NCBI GenBank assembly: GCA_037577475.1 | Contig: CM075183.1 | Location: forward strand, 13,098,471-13,162,470 | From: Chaunax sp. Z400 | Taxonomy: Eukaryota; Chordata; Actinopteri; Lophiiformes; Chaunacidae | DNA: 64,000 nt | Direction: 5' to 3' | Shown: positions 23,421 through 35,933 of the stretch, one piece after another | How positions within the stretch are numbered: the first letter of the stretch is position 1 | Layout: every line of letters starts with the position of its first letter | The notes under the pieces: generated by a model | Told to the model about the DNA's origin: nothing | The model's input: the letters and a program-made list of their open reading frames with translations, nothing else | Databases searched by the model: none | Position numbers and translations under genes: made by a program

Positions 23421-23984
23421 CTGTAGAGGACGAAGAGAAAACAGAGACTGTCAGGCTGCAATCGCGGCAAAGGGCTCAGTGTGGATAACAGAGTTAGACA
23501 GAGTCACTCAGAATGCTGAGTATTTTCTTATCTTTGGTTCAAGAGACACACAATTCATTTCCCAATAGCTTGACTGGCTGTTATTGTGTTCAGCTGACCT
23601 GTGTGTCAAATCAAGTGCACCATATTTAGAGGCTGACTGTACCGCCGAGAGCTCTGATAAACAAGTCGCTGCTTCCTGAAGTGATTGTGGCTGCAGGTAA
23701 GAACATTTTCACACGCACGTTTCTATGCACATGTGAATTCTTCATTTATTTAATCTTATACATGTCATTTTTACTCATAAGACATCAGATTATTTTATTG
23801 ATAAATGTCTAATCCAGCACCAAAAAACAGGCCATTTGTTGCCAATCAGAATAATATCTGATACATTTGAGGTTGTGAACTGTGAACTCCAGTGAGAAAG
23901 GAGTTGCTGGTCTCACTGCGGTCAAGGTGAGGGATATTGTTTCGACTGAGGCCGGGCCAGGACAAAAGGGGGCTCACCACCCAT

Positions 23985-24024
23985 CCTCTCTCTCTCTCTC
24001 TCCTTCTCTCTCTCTCTCTCTCTC
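23985..24024. repeat. TC microsatellite
   Basis: An imperfect (TC)n tract of about 40 bases interrupted once by CT. Confidence 0.9.
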
Positions 24025-25209
24025 CTATGTCTTCCTCTCTTCAGCGTGTGGCCTGCGAAGGGGGCCTGCCGCTTAGGCGGTTGGTTGGTTTGGAGTCGAT
24101 GAGAGGATGGAGTGTGTGGTGTCGTCTGTTGTGGTCTGAGGTTCACCACTGGCACGATCCCTCCGCCAGCCTCCGCCCTGGCAGCCCACTGCAGGCCTGG
24201 CAAAGGCCCCTACCCGCTGCTACCCATACTGAGCTGTCTGTGGAGGAATGCATCCGGCCCGAGGACACTGAATGCAACACCATTGTTTTGTTTTCTGCTT
24301 TCATTTATAGCTTAGAATTGCGCTCCCTCCCAAACCATCTCTCTATGTGCTGGTTTCTCTTTCTCTCTTCTTGGCTCAACAAATGATGCCACTTGGCTGC
24401 CCTGCCGGTCATTTTATTATAATAATCTGGGCTTTGACTTTTAAACTAAAAAAAACACAAAAAAAACGTAAATGAAACAGTGATGCCACAAATCCCACAG
24501 TGATTCAGACAGCAGATAACCTCATTTTACTGTACGAGAAAGTCACAGAAAGTGGACTGCACTCAAAATTTAAATTTAAAGTAGCAGTTTCATCTGTCTG
24601 TGCATGCCCACATTTTCTGTAGACAAAACATTTTTTTTTTTTTTGCACTTGCACTCGACGCTCCTGTCGCATTCACTCGTGTCCTCGTCTAAATGCTGGA
24701 TTGCAAGTCAGCCTTGAACTCCGCAGCTTCCTTTGATGGACTTCAAAGAATGTCTCAACAGCCTGGAGAGTTGGGAGAGAAGCACGATGACGGACGAGCG
24801 GCTGCTTAGATATCTTCCCGGGGAGTGACCGGCGGAGTGAGTGACAATTCCTGTGTGTCTGTCGACCTTTTAAAAATTCCAGCTCCCCTTCAGTGGGCTT
24901 TGGTGAAACCCGGCTTGGTCACATGAGAGCAAACACGCCGGCACAGCGACCATCTGCTCAGGGGGGCAAATGAAGCACTAAACAAAAACACAGCCGTTCG
25001 AAGGATATTCAATCTCTGAGCCGAGGAGCTTCTGCCTTTCAGAGCATGACGTATGAACCAGTCAAGACAACCAGGTCCATGCTCCGACATCAGAAACACT
25101 TTGATGCAGCAGGTAAATATGAACCAATGTCAGCTAATGGAACGATTTGTTGTTCTCAAACCATTCATGTCTTCAGAGGCAAAGTATTCTGACAATTTTG
25201 ACACTCCTT

Positions 25210-25478
25210 TAGGGCCACAACTGACTTAGTAAATTTAGACATTTATGTGATAGTTTAATCTAATTCCTTGGCAAATCGTTTGGTGTATAAAATGTTAGAA
25301 AATGGTGAAAAATAATCAGAATTTCTAGAACTAAAATTGAAACCGTCCAAAACCCCAAAGATATTCAGTTTACAAAAAAGCTGAAATCCTCGCATTAGAA
25401 AAGCCTGATTTGGTGTTTTTGCAACTGACGTGATTAATCAATTATCATTAGACAGCTGCTAATTAATTTTATACCCAC
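25210..25478 (+). mobile_element. hAT-like non-autonomous repeat
   Basis: Begins TAGGGCCACAACTGAC, then CGTTTGGTGTATAAAATGTT, GAAAATGGTGAAAAATAATC, CCCAAAGATATTCAGTTTAC, and ends with GATTAATCAATTATCATTAG. This order is that of the very common fish repeat starting TAGGGCTGCAACTAA. It is a decayed copy without coding sequence. Confidence 0.65.
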
Positions 25479-26363
25479 TGAGTAAATATCTTGGCTCTGC
25501 TTAAATAATTAGACAGCGTTTAGTTTGATTTATTGGCCTTAATTTAGACCTCACCTGAAACTGGTTTGGACTGACGTTGACTCGGAGTGTCCCTGTCGTA
25601 CCGACCAGAAACACACAGACAGCAGTGCGCAGGTATGTTTCTTTAAAATACAGGTTGTTGAGGTGAACAGGATCTTTGTGCACTTCAGGCGTGTTCCAGA
25701 GCTGCAGCCTCCGCTAAGAGGTTGTGCAGGTAAACGACGCCTCGGGGTGCACTCAGTTATGAGAGGCAAGAGGCCTCCTGAAAGAACAACCGTCAACGGA
25801 TTTTGCCGATGCCAAACGTGTCTATACACATACAGGTGATCAAATGATCTCCTATTGTGCAGCAGACTGGCCGAACTGGATTTACCACACTGCCGTTTGC
25901 ATGTTGGATTTCAGCAAATTTACAGTGCGTTGGGATTTGCAGAAAAGCGGAGAGAATCGATGCCTTCTCACAGAATTAAAAAGGTCAGTTAACTTCGGCT
26001 TATTTGGAAACACTTGAATCGGTCAGAGCAAAACATGAGGGCAGATTTCAGCTCTGCACACGCTCACATGTTTTCAGTTATATTACCTGTTGAGACCTCT
26101 TCTCATGGCTGTGTGGGCGTGTGCAGACTGTGACTGATTGACTTCCCTCTGACTCTCCTATTAACTGGGCTGCACCTGTTCAGGCAGGGAAACTTGCACC
26201 TTCAACATGTTTGCAAGTACAGGGACTTTGGTGTCCTCATGTGATTCCCAGCATAGCTCCACCCACCTTTATCCTGAGCAGAGGTCTAATCAGTGATAAG
26301 TGAGGAAATAACCTGTGAGGGCGTGTTAGCAAGTGCAAAAAGAATAGAAGCTTATGTACTTAC

Positions 26364-26432
26364 TCCTGGACACTCGCACCAGCTCTGTAACACTGAAGAC
26401 TCCTGATTTGATGAAGCTGTCTTCCAAGTAGA
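26364..26432 (-). CDS. nfib: nfib exon 4
   Basis: This exon is 69 bases, phase 1 on both sides. The acceptor is CTCTGTTTCCTCAG and the donor TCCAGGA|GTAAGT. It reads YLEDSFIKSGVFSVTELVRVSR. The block SFxxSGVFxVxELVRVS is conserved in all NFI proteins just after the DNA-binding domain. The shared codon with exon 3 gives Val. Confidence 0.95.
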
Positions 26433-28443
26433 CTGAGGAAACAGAGGCATAAAGACAATCTTTGTTTATTTAATACTTTTATACCACAGAGTTGGAGCTG
26501 ATCTGAAATAAACATTCTATTCTCAACCATTCTGCATCATTTTGCACAAACTATTGATCCTTTTTGCGCACTTTTAACATTCTATCACCAGCTGTATGCT
26601 CTAAAAACACAGTCAGCATTATCTTTATCCATCACAGTAAAGATGGGCAATATGCAAAAAAAAAAAAAAAAAAAAATCATATTGTGAATATTTGGACAAA
26701 TATTGTGATTTAAGAAGGAATGGTTACTTTTGCCTTTTGTTTTTTTTTCTGAAATGAAAAAAAAATATGATTTTGCTGGGGTCTTTAATAAATAGGCATG
26801 TTTGTTTACGTCCAAACAATATGACATAATCTCTCTTGGACCAAAATGCTGCTTTTATGATGGTCTTCATGGTGGTCCCTTTATCAAATAATTACAGCTC
26901 CTGTGTTTTGGACTTCATACTTTACCATATTGGGATTTCATTAAAGCCATATTACATTTATTCAGACACCACCAACCGTTAGTGTTTTCAAAAAAAAGTC
27001 CTAATAAATATCTTTTCCAGCTTGTGTCTTTCACACTTTCTGTAGTTCGAGGATCTTTTTTTATTTGATTCATTTTCATGATATTTTAGCTGCTTGACTT
27101 GAATGTTGTTGTTTTTTCTTCTTTTGTTCTGTTGGAGTGTTTTAAGGTAAACCAAACTATTCTGTGAGGCACTGTGAAGAGTGACAGGACAGGTTTGTGA
27201 GGAGGAGGAGGGAGTGACACGCACACTCCTGTTGTGAGTACAACAAGCCCAGTACTGAGCTGGAGGCACAGCCCATTTGATCAAATACAGTAGTATAACT
27301 TAATTCTTGTCAATATTGACTCTTTTATGCTAAGATACAGTACCACTGTCTACCTGACAGAGCCACTTACTGCAGTATTTATATTAAAGATTATGCTGAA
27401 ATGAGATTTTGCTCCACTCTTTCTAAATAAACCGTTTTACGGCTTAGAATCCTGAAAATTTATCTCAACAAAGTCTGATTTATCTCCTGTTCAGAAAGTT
27501 ATTTTTAGTCACAATAATGTCTAATTATAGTGTGCTTTCTCTTTTCCAGTGCATTCTGTATGACCTGAGCAGAACTCAGTAACAATAATCAGAGGCTGCC
27601 AGTCTAGTGCAGCAGCCAGACAGGTTATTGACACCCAAATGACTGCGACACAGCTTTGATGCGATGCCAAAGGCACCCATGCCGTGCCAAACAGTCAGGC
27701 GGGCGGCTCGATTGGCACCTACAAAGCCTAATGTCTTTAGTGATCTGACGGCTTTCGCAGGGAACTGTGCCGCTGCACAGGGCCTCCAAGGCCTGAGTCA
27801 TTGGATCACTAGCATGTTTTCCTTGGCACCTGTATCGGCAGGACCTGCTCGAGGTAGAAAACTAATTATGATTCTCAAACTACAGTATTTTCATTCCAGC
27901 ATTGTGACGACACAGCGCAGGTCAGTCCAGGGGAAGAGCGGCGCTGACGGAGGATATTCTCAGCTTTGCTGACTCACCTTGTCACGCGAACATGCAATCT
28001 GCAGGTGCTACTGTCTCGCTTTTGTTTTGTTTTGTTTCACGGTGCCCCTTCCATGATGAGGATTTAAATTAAACATATTGTGTTCTTCCCTAATCCCACG
28101 AAAAGTTAAAAACACTAGGACTTCAACCAGTGGAAAAATAATAATTATTTACAGCAAGTGTGTAAAAAAAAAAAAAAGATTCTTAGCTGGAAATCTCATG
28201 TTTTGGTTGTTTCACAAACTGCTATTTTAATATAGTTGAGAATTGGATCACATGCAATAAGATATACCACAGTTACATGGTGTGCTCAGTACAGTTTGTT
28301 TAGTGTTAAAATAATGCTTTGCTGTTTTGGCTGCCTGTCAGGTCAATCTATGTAAGTTACAGTGTGCATAGTGGGCGAAGCTGCTCAGGAACAATAGAGC
28401 GATGACAGGAAGAAGGAGGGAGGATGAGTGCTGCTGCACATAC
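26433..28443 (-). other. nfib: nfib intron 3
   Basis: A 2.0-kb AT-rich intron with a 21-base A run (26656-26676). No further repeat, exon or regulatory motif is recognised. Confidence 0.85.
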
Positions 28444-28500
28444 CTGGAAGAGGGTTCTTGCCTGGCTCATTGTTACTGGGACTTCCTGACTGCTGCGAGT
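28444..28500 (-). CDS. nfib: nfib exon 3 (most 5' coding exon seen here)
   Basis: This exon is 57 bases, phase 1 on both sides. The acceptor is GTGTGTTTGCAG and the donor CTTCCAG|GTATGT. It reads (D)SQQSGSPSNNEPGKNPLP, matching the NFIB linker that directly follows the DNA-binding domain. The DNA-binding-domain exon should lie upstream (higher coordinates) but is not found in the remaining 35.5 kb of the window. Confidence 0.9.
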
Positions 28501-29932
28501 CTGCAAACACACAGAGAGATGGGCGGGGGGGCCTTAGCATAGCACGTGGACAACAACATGCCATCTTACTGACACACGTTTTTCTTTTCAGCATTCATTA
28601 TTCACAGCAAAGACAACCTGGTGGTTGGGGGGGGGGGGAAACCAGGCATCCTGTAAATAAGTGAATAAGAAATAAAAAATAAGTAGATCAGAACTTTTAA
28701 TTTATTTATTAGTAGAGGTAGATCTATTAATCAGTTCAGCAGACTTTCACAAACTGTTTAAGGTCAATCTTGGCTCTGATGGTGGCTGATGGCTGTGCAG
28801 CCTTTGAACTGGAATAACTGATGAAGGAAAAAAAAAAATTTTATAAATTAAATTCACTCCCACCTAGATGTTTATCGCAAACATATTTAAAAAAATCAAG
28901 GATTCTGAGAATAAAGTTGAAAGACTAAAGTCATAATTTTACAAAAGCGAGTCATTATATTGTGAGAATACTCATATAGTCCTAATTGTAGGCTAAGTAT
29001 TAGAGAGGAAATATAAGACGAGTGTCAAAATTAGGAAGGTGGAACATTTTGTCAAGCTATACTTTAGTATAGGTTGACTGTTGGTACATCAACACCACAT
29101 TATTACGACTATCAGGACTTAAAAAAAAGAAAAAGAAGATTGTGTCGGAGAGTGGCTCTGTTCCGAAGAAAGAACCAAACACACTTGGAGGAAATCACCT
29201 CTTTTTTTTTTTGGTGGAGGAGTTGGCTGGAAGAGGTGAGGTTTGATCACTCCCATATTTGTTTATTGATTAATTTATATTAGACGCTAACTTCAACAGT
29301 AATCCAATAATCACAATTATTATTATTATTATTCATTTCCAATTGTGTCACGTGCTTTTTCACCGGGTGTAGGGAGGGAGATATTGGCTTATATCTCAGC
29401 TATTGGCTGATATCTTTATTCATATTTATATTCTATGCTAATCCACAATCAGTCAAACTCTATTTATGAGCACTCTTAGTTATAGTTTGTCTCACACAAA
29501 AAATGAAGACGACATTCGACAAGACAAAGTGCATCTGATGACTTCCTGGCTGCCTAAATGTTTTTCCTTATCTACCAATCAAGGAGAGCGTATTCACTGT
29601 GCATCGAACAGGACATCGTTGTTTTCAACAGCATTATCATTAACGGCAGGGCAAACCGTAGCAAAAGAAAAAGAAGGAGAAAAAAAAGTCTGCTGCGTCT
29701 GACACAAGATAGCCTAAAAGGTTTTACCGGCAGACCTGTGGGTCATTTTTCAAAGGGGTTGAGGTGTTCAGTTCAGCTGTGAGAGGTACGGGCATAGAAC
29801 AAAACGTGGAGAGAAGACAGGAGGAGCGGGGGGGGGGAATGCAAGGAAACGTGTGGGTTTGTTTTTGTTTTTTTCACCCGCATCGAAACGCATATTGTGG
29901 TTTATGACGTCCTGGATTGACACGTCTTTTAC

Positions 29933-30013
29933 CTTGAAGCATCTCGGGGAAGGGAACCTTATCATCATTCCACTGCAGCTCCCGCTCTGGTTGATCACTG
30001 GCAGGCATAGAAG
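29933..30013 (-). CDS. candidate cassette exon in nfib intron 2
   Basis: An 81-base open segment is flanked by AG (GTCTGACAG) and a GT donor (CTTCAAG|GTAAAA). Spliced between the DNA-binding-domain exon and exon 3 it would keep phase 1 on both sides and add 27 residues: a split codon, then SMPASDQPERELQWNDDKVP, then FPEMLQ. The acceptor pyrimidine tract is weak, as is common for regulated exons. It could instead be an alternative first exon, since it holds an ATG at codon 3, but the context of that ATG is poor. I do not recognise the peptide. The open frame is longer than the exon on both sides. Confidence 0.4.
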
Positions 30014-30374
30014 CTGTCAGACGTGAACATTTATTGATTTGTCTGTCGCATGTTCGAAAAGAAGAAGAAGGAAAAAAATAACCCTGTGACTCAACATAGC
30101 AGGGCCTTGCAAAGGGAGCACATGGAGCAACTGCTGCCTTGCCAAACAGTGAACAGCAGCGTCTAAGTGGACCCCTATAATGATTCAAAGTGGCCCAGGC
30201 CTGCACATGCCCTGAGACGGAGAGGACCCGATGAGAACCAGCAGGGAGATAATGATCTACGCGTTTAACACCAGAGAGCAGAGGCAAGAAACTAAAGACA
30301 GTGAACTTAGATACCCTCGCCTCGCAACTACAGTCTTTCTCCTGCCTCGGCTCTCATGAGCTGTGTTAGAGGCA

Positions 30375-30377
<3 letters not shown>

Positions 30378-30459
<82 letters not shown>
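30378..30459. repeat. (GA)41 microsatellite, CU tract in the transcript
   Basis: An uninterrupted 82-base GA tract. On the transcript strand it is a pure CU tract starting 364 bases before the candidate cassette exon. Such tracts bind PTB-type splicing repressors and can form triplex DNA. Confidence 0.95.
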
Positions 30460-30462
<3 letters not shown>

Positions 30463-30804
30463 CAGGGGGACGGGGTGGAGGAGAGAGAAGAAAAAGAAGT
30501 TGATTTATCCCTTTCTTGTTCTCTCTCTGTGTCTCTCTCCCTCTCTCTCGTTCCCCCGCTCCTAAATTTGACTATTAAACAGCACTGTAAAAACAGAATG
30601 TTCTTGGCTGAAGCTCAACAATGACAAAGTAGGGAGGGAACAGGACCATACGTTAAGAAGAAGAAAAAAAATCCCCTCTTTTAGTATTCTTAGCCATAAA
30701 AACACACTGCGAACTCACATGATGTAGTCTTCTAATATACAGTAGTACTAACAACATATAGTAGTAGTTGTGCTCTGACTCCTAAACCCCCCCCAAACAT
30801 GTAC

Positions 30805-30845
30805 GGTTAGGGCTGCAACTAATGATCGCTTTAATTGTAGAGAGT
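30805..30845 (+). repeat. fragment of a hAT-like repeat end
   Basis: TTAGGGCTGCAACTAATGAT followed by CGCTTTAATTGTAGAGAG matches the start of the common fish TAGGGCTGCAACTAA repeat. Only the terminal part is recognisable. Confidence 0.45.
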
Positions 30846-31169
30846 CCAAAAAAAAAAACTGGCATCGGTGAATGAAATGTGGGCATCACCATTTCCGAGA
30901 CCCCTAAAGGTGTGACATCGTCAGCTTGCTTGTTTGGACCGAAACGTCGATTTGAAGCAGAGAAAAGCGGCGAATCTTCCAATTTGAGCAGATAAAAAAA
31001 AAAAAGAAAAAGAAAGAAAAAGCTGCATCTTTGAGAAGTAAACCGTTTTTTTTTAAAAGGCTTTATAGATTCGGGCCTCACTTAATCACTTCTACACCAT
31101 AATCGGTTGGAAGTTGTACACAAGTTGTTCGCTTCAGCAAATTGCGAGTTTTATTTGGCTTACGCCCCG

Positions 31170-31210
31170 ACACACACAGACACACACACGCACACACACA
31201 CACACACACA

Positions 31211-31258
<48 letters not shown>
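31170..31258. repeat. CA microsatellite
   Basis: A CA tract of about 90 bases with a few G interruptions. Confidence 0.95.
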
Positions 31259-31259
<1 letters not shown>

Positions 31260-32329
31260 CGACAAACACGGCGCGTAAAGTAGCTTTTGTGGGCGAGCCG
31301 AGGTTTGTGTAGACTTGGCACAGCACATGTCCATAAAGTGATTGCAGGGAGCTCAGTGCATCCCCCGCCTCCCCCACCCCCCCTCCACCCCCATTCCACT
31401 TTCAGAGTCATCCATCAGTCTAGTTGCGACTGCCAACTTTATGCTTGCACCCTGAGAACTGCTGAGAGGGGAAGAAACGGACAGGGGGGGGGGGAGAGAG
31501 AGAAGAGAAGAGAAGAGCGCCAGGGACAGAGCGAAGAGGAGGTAAACGCTGAAAGGGTGGTCAGGGTGGTGGGGGGAGGGGGGGGGAGGAAAGGAGCAAG
31601 GAGGTGGAGGTGGCAGAGGTGCGCCGCTTCGTTTAGATCTGATCAGAGTTCTTGGTTTTTACTTCTCCTTCTTCTTTGAGGGCTGAACAGGCAGACATGA
31701 CAAAAAGAGCAGATGGCAGCGGCAATTAGAGATCCCAGGCAGCATCTTCCAGCATGAGGCCGCCCCCCCCTCCCTGTAGCACCAGGAGAGACCACCTGGA
31801 TGACTCAAGGTGGGACGCGAGCATATGGTGCATCTGCCGGGCCTGCACCGGAGCTAGAAACAACTCCTCTGTTGCATTACATTCTACCTTTGACCCAAGG
31901 AGGGCAGCTCCGTGCGCCTTCGTCTTCTTTCGGGGGGGGGGGCTGCAGAGTTCAGAACGGCGCTTGAACATTTGTCAGGTCTTAAACGTGATTATATCTA
32001 CTTAACACTTCAATTTGAATCTAATCACCTTCATCACTCAACAGGTATTTGCACGAAGCCTTCGATTTAAAATCACAGAAATGTACAAATGTCTAATTAT
32101 GGATGACTAAAGGGCTGGATTCAAAATGCCTATGGCTCTTCTTCTTCTTTTCTTTTTTTTTTTAAAGCATTTTCTGAGGCTGAAGTATCTAAAAAGGTGT
32201 CCTGTGCAGAAGCTCAGCCAATCCGATTCAATCTTCAAACAAACAGTAGTGTAACCTGTAAATAAACAGTTGCGGTCAAGGAGGCTGGGCTCTGCCCTGG
32301 GAGCTTGGCAGGGCTTGACAGGGCAAGAC

Positions 32330-32414
32330 ACCACACACACACACACACTCACACACACTCCCTCATCACACACACACACATGCACAAAGACGCACAGATA
32401 CACACACACACACA
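32330..32414. repeat. interrupted CA microsatellite
   Basis: CA runs interspersed with TC, TG and GA dinucleotides over about 85 bases. Confidence 0.9.
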
Positions 32415-33321
32415 GCCCTTTTCCAAAAACAACATTTCTTGGCACCCTCCGTCCCGGCCACTTGTTTAAATAAATAAACTGGTTCATGAAGGAAGCGGAA
32501 AAAAAACACAGTACCACGTATGAATCAGATTATCTGCTGTTACTCAGCAGAAAAAAGAAGAGGAGAAAAAAAAGGAGCCGAGAGGGCTTGTGGGTATTTT
32601 GGATGCGTCCACGAGTTCTTACACCTTCTAGTCCAATGGGATTCTTATCATACCACTGTAACGATTAGGGCAATTAGGGCTAATGGCAACAGGAATCTGG
32701 CTCGGCAAGAAAGTTTCACAGTGTTTCTGAGGTTTCTCCACACCCAGGCGTGTTACTCGCCTGGATTTTATAATCACTAAAACACTCACACACACACTCT
32801 CGCCCCGAACCCACCCTCTCATTTTTTTGGCACGATACCCGTCCTGATCCCACTAAATCACAGAACACACATGCGCATACACACACAGTGTGGATTGAAT
32901 TAGCCACACGGTTTAGGAAACTTTCTTTTTTTGTGTGTGTGTGTGTGTGTTTTTTTTTCTTCTTTTCTTTTTTTTTTTTTTCTCGACAGTGGCCGGTACA
33001 CGTTCCTAACCCGCAAACAGTTGCAGACACGTACAGATATATCCCCCAACAAAAAAACACAGCGCGCACACGCGCGACACGCACTACCCTGCAGATGCAT
33101 ACCGCTGTCGACATTTCAGGAGGAGAAGCCTGTCTGGCAGCCATTTTATGCCGAGCGGGGTTCTGTGCACATGTATAGCTCTCTGGCTGCCAGAGGCACG
33201 GGTCCTGAGCCAAGACGCATTTCAGCAGCCTGGGGAGGCGAGGGGAGGGGGAGGGGAGGGAGTGGGGAGCGAGGAGGAGAGGTTGGAGAGGGGTGGACTC
33301 CCATAGAAGCAGGGAAACAGT

Positions 33322-33352
<31 letters not shown>

Positions 33353-33525
33353 GGGCAGAAAATATCGACCTAATTATGGAGCAGCTCCGATGCGTAATGT
33401 TTCAACAATACAGCTGCTCCTGAGTAAATATTTGATGTGGCCGATCAGACTTTCTGCTCAGTGTCCTCCTGCTTTTCTTTCCTGTTCGGCTGCAGCTTGT
33501 CCTTCCTTGGGAAAGCACAGCCAGA

Positions 33526-33649
<124 letters not shown>

Positions 33650-34249
33650 ATTTGGTGCGCAGCACCGGGTCATGCAAGTCTTGACAGTATACATAAATGA
33701 CTGTACATGTGCCAGTATGGAATGCATGTGTGCATGTGTGTGTACTTTGTGCCATGTCCTCCTCTGCTCCTGGTTTCTATCATCCACTGCTTTGTCTATG
33801 ACCTCACACTCGTCGGGCTGGCTTCCAACAGCCGGCAGAACCTGCTCTCTTTTCCAAAATCTCTTTTCTTCCCCCTCCCCGCTATCTGTCTACCGCTGTC
33901 CCTCTGCCTGCAACACTATCTGTCCTCCATTGTGTCTCTTCATACCTGTGTGTATCTTAACAGTCGGTGTGTACAGGTGACAATATCATCTTATCCGATG
34001 ATAAGGCTGCACTTCTCTTTTTCTTAAAGTGCTCACATCTCCTTTTTTTTAACACTTCTGCATCATTTGAACATTTCTTTTAATATCTCCATCTGGGTTG
34101 GGGGCGCTCTCTCTCTCTCTCTCTCTCTCTCCCTCCTCTGCCACCTTTTTTTTTTTGTTGTTGTTGTTTTTTTTTAATGCTCTCCCTCCTCTCTCTTTTT
34201 CTGTCTCTATCTCTTTGTCTCTCTATCTCTCTCTCTTCTCTCCCTCCCT

Positions 34250-34420
34250 CCCGCTTTGTTGTCTAAACAAAGTGGCCTTTTATCGGGATGAGCCGCGACC
34301 CAAACAGGCCAAACAAAAGATATGGGCGAGGAAATCTGCCCGCAGAAAAGGGAGGATCTTATCGTGCCAGTCATTGTGTGCCAGGCTGCCAACTGGCGAT
34401 GCTCCCCCGCCGTCCACCCC
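34250..34420. promoter_or_regulatory. candidate conserved non-coding block
   Basis: A repeat-free island between microsatellites, with AAACAAAGTGGCCTTTTATC, ATCTTATCGTGCCAG and AACTGGCGATG, resembling SOX and GATA type sites. Inference from motif style only. Confidence 0.25.
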
Positions 34421-34424
34421 TCCC

Positions 34425-34462
34425 CACACACACACACACACAGACACACACACACACACACG
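34425..34462. repeat. CA microsatellite
   Basis: About 38 bases of CA with one GA interruption. Confidence 0.9.
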
Positions 34463-34714
34463 ACAGATTCTGGCATCTCAGGCCCCGCAACCCCCATTCG
34501 GACTCCTGCATGGCGTTCTGCAAAGGGCTGGCGCCTGACCTGTTCGGAAAGGAGAGCGCTATTGATGCACAAGGCGAAGAGAGGATTAGGGATGCCATGT
34601 TGGGGGTGGGGGGGGCACTGTCTCATAAGGAGGATGAGCTTTAACAGAACATGCAGAGCAGCTTCTTGGCGAAACTATTTTGTCTATAATTTGTTGGACT
34701 GGGTGTTGTTTCTA

Positions 34715-34932
34715 TAAACCAGGTAACAGGGCTGCTGTGCCCTCTTACTGACTAAAAAGCCGTAATTGCCATAGATGAGGCTATTACGCAACATGTAGTC
34801 TTCCTTAAAACTGTATTTTTCCTGAGAAAAATATCAAAGTAATGCCAATAAACAATGAGTCTGTCCATTAAAAATGGTATAATTTCTGCAAAAAGGTCAA
34901 AATCGTTGAAAAAATAGACCGTCAGACGGCCT
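34715..34932 (+). repeat. dispersed repeat, copy 1 of 2
   Basis: Shares an extended, gapped match with 50033-50266 in the same orientation: GCTATTACGCAACATGTAGT, AAAGTAATGCCAATAAACAA, GTCTGTCCATTAAAAA and a final GTCAGACGG. No TIR or coding frame is found. The family is unknown to me. Confidence 0.75.
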
Positions 34933-34991
34933 TAAGCAGCTCCGACGTCCCGTTGTTGTCCCGATGCCATCTCAGCTCGTGGCCGACATGT

Positions 34992-35001
34992 TCTCGCGAG
35001 A
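34992..35001. promoter_or_regulatory. TCTCGCGAGA palindrome
   Basis: A perfect 10-base palindrome inside a CpG-rich stretch (34940-35060). This motif is an established core-promoter element of vertebrate CpG-island genes, bound by BANP. Here it sits in intron 2 with no known promoter nearby. Confidence 0.4.
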
Positions 35002-35717
35002 TTTCGCCCAGCTTTACAGACAGGATCAGCGGACTGAGAGCGAGATGCTCGCGTTCTTGTGACCTTTCACCCGCGGCACAAAGGGGGGGGAAGAGGAGGC
35101 TGGTAAAGCTGCAAAGATGGCACTGGAAGGGGGATCAGGACCATGGGAGGATCGAGCGAGCGAGAGCGCAAGAAGGAACAATAATTTCCCCCTCAGGTGG
35201 CCTCAGAGTGCTTCGCCGCAAATATTCAAAAGCCCCACACCGCACCCTAAAACTCAATTTTTCTTTCTTTATGTTCTTTCCTGCTCTGCTAAAAAAAAAA
35301 AAACTTTCTAGAAAAACCTCTGCCAAGTATTAAAGACAGCCTCTCCTACGATGTCTTCTACGCATTGCAGTGCAGCACAAACAGAGGTGCACAGTATTGC
35401 ACACAACTATGCACCCCCAGTGGTGCCTTTACACCGTGTGACACCGTAATGATTATCTTATAATTGGAACAAGGCAAGTATTTCTTATTGGCTTAGAGAA
35501 GCACCTGGTAATCCGGATAGCTACCCTATCAAATGACTCTAACACACACACACACACACACACACGTACTGTACACAAAGACACACACTCAGAAGACAGA
35601 GAGAGTAAAGCAGGGAGAAAGTGAGAGGGGCAAAGTTGAAACGTCTGTGAGAACAATGACATTTTGCCTTCTTTTCTCCAAACCAGACACCACAGACTTA
35701 TTCAATAGAGAAGAAGG

Positions 35718-35736
35718 ACACACACACACACACACA

Positions 35737-35773
<37 letters not shown>
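35718..35773. repeat. CA microsatellite
   Basis: A 56-base CA tract with one GA interruption, followed 77 bases later by an opposite-sense TG tract. Confidence 0.95.
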
Positions 35774-35776
<3 letters not shown>

Positions 35777-35847
35777 GACTGTCAGGGTTTTGAGACTTAT
35801 GGAATCAAGTGGGATCGCAGCCCAGACAAGAACAATGAGAAGCCATG

Positions 35848-35849
<2 letters not shown>

Positions 35850-35884
<35 letters not shown>
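35850..35884. repeat. TG microsatellite
   Basis: A 35-base TG tract between two CA tracts, complementary to both. Confidence 0.95.
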
Positions 35885-35886
<2 letters not shown>

Positions 35887-35933
35887 GTTGACTGTGCAGC
35901 TTGTATCTCTGTGTGACTGCGTCTCCCGACGTG

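Larger units (their letters stand above)
23421..26363 (-). other. nfib: nfib intron 4
   Basis: A 2.9-kb intron. Contains a TC tract at 23985-24024 (GA in the transcript), a T run near 24630, and a hAT-like dispersed repeat at 25210-25478. No exon is seen. Confidence 0.85.

Noticed and set aside
23937..24386. 149-residue plus-strand frame in intron 4
   Set aside because: Contains the TC microsatellite (Leu-Ser repeats) and no domain.
29874..30287. The whole 137-residue minus-strand frame as a gene
   Set aside because: Only the 81 bases between splice-like sites fit nfib. The flanks have no recognisable protein features.
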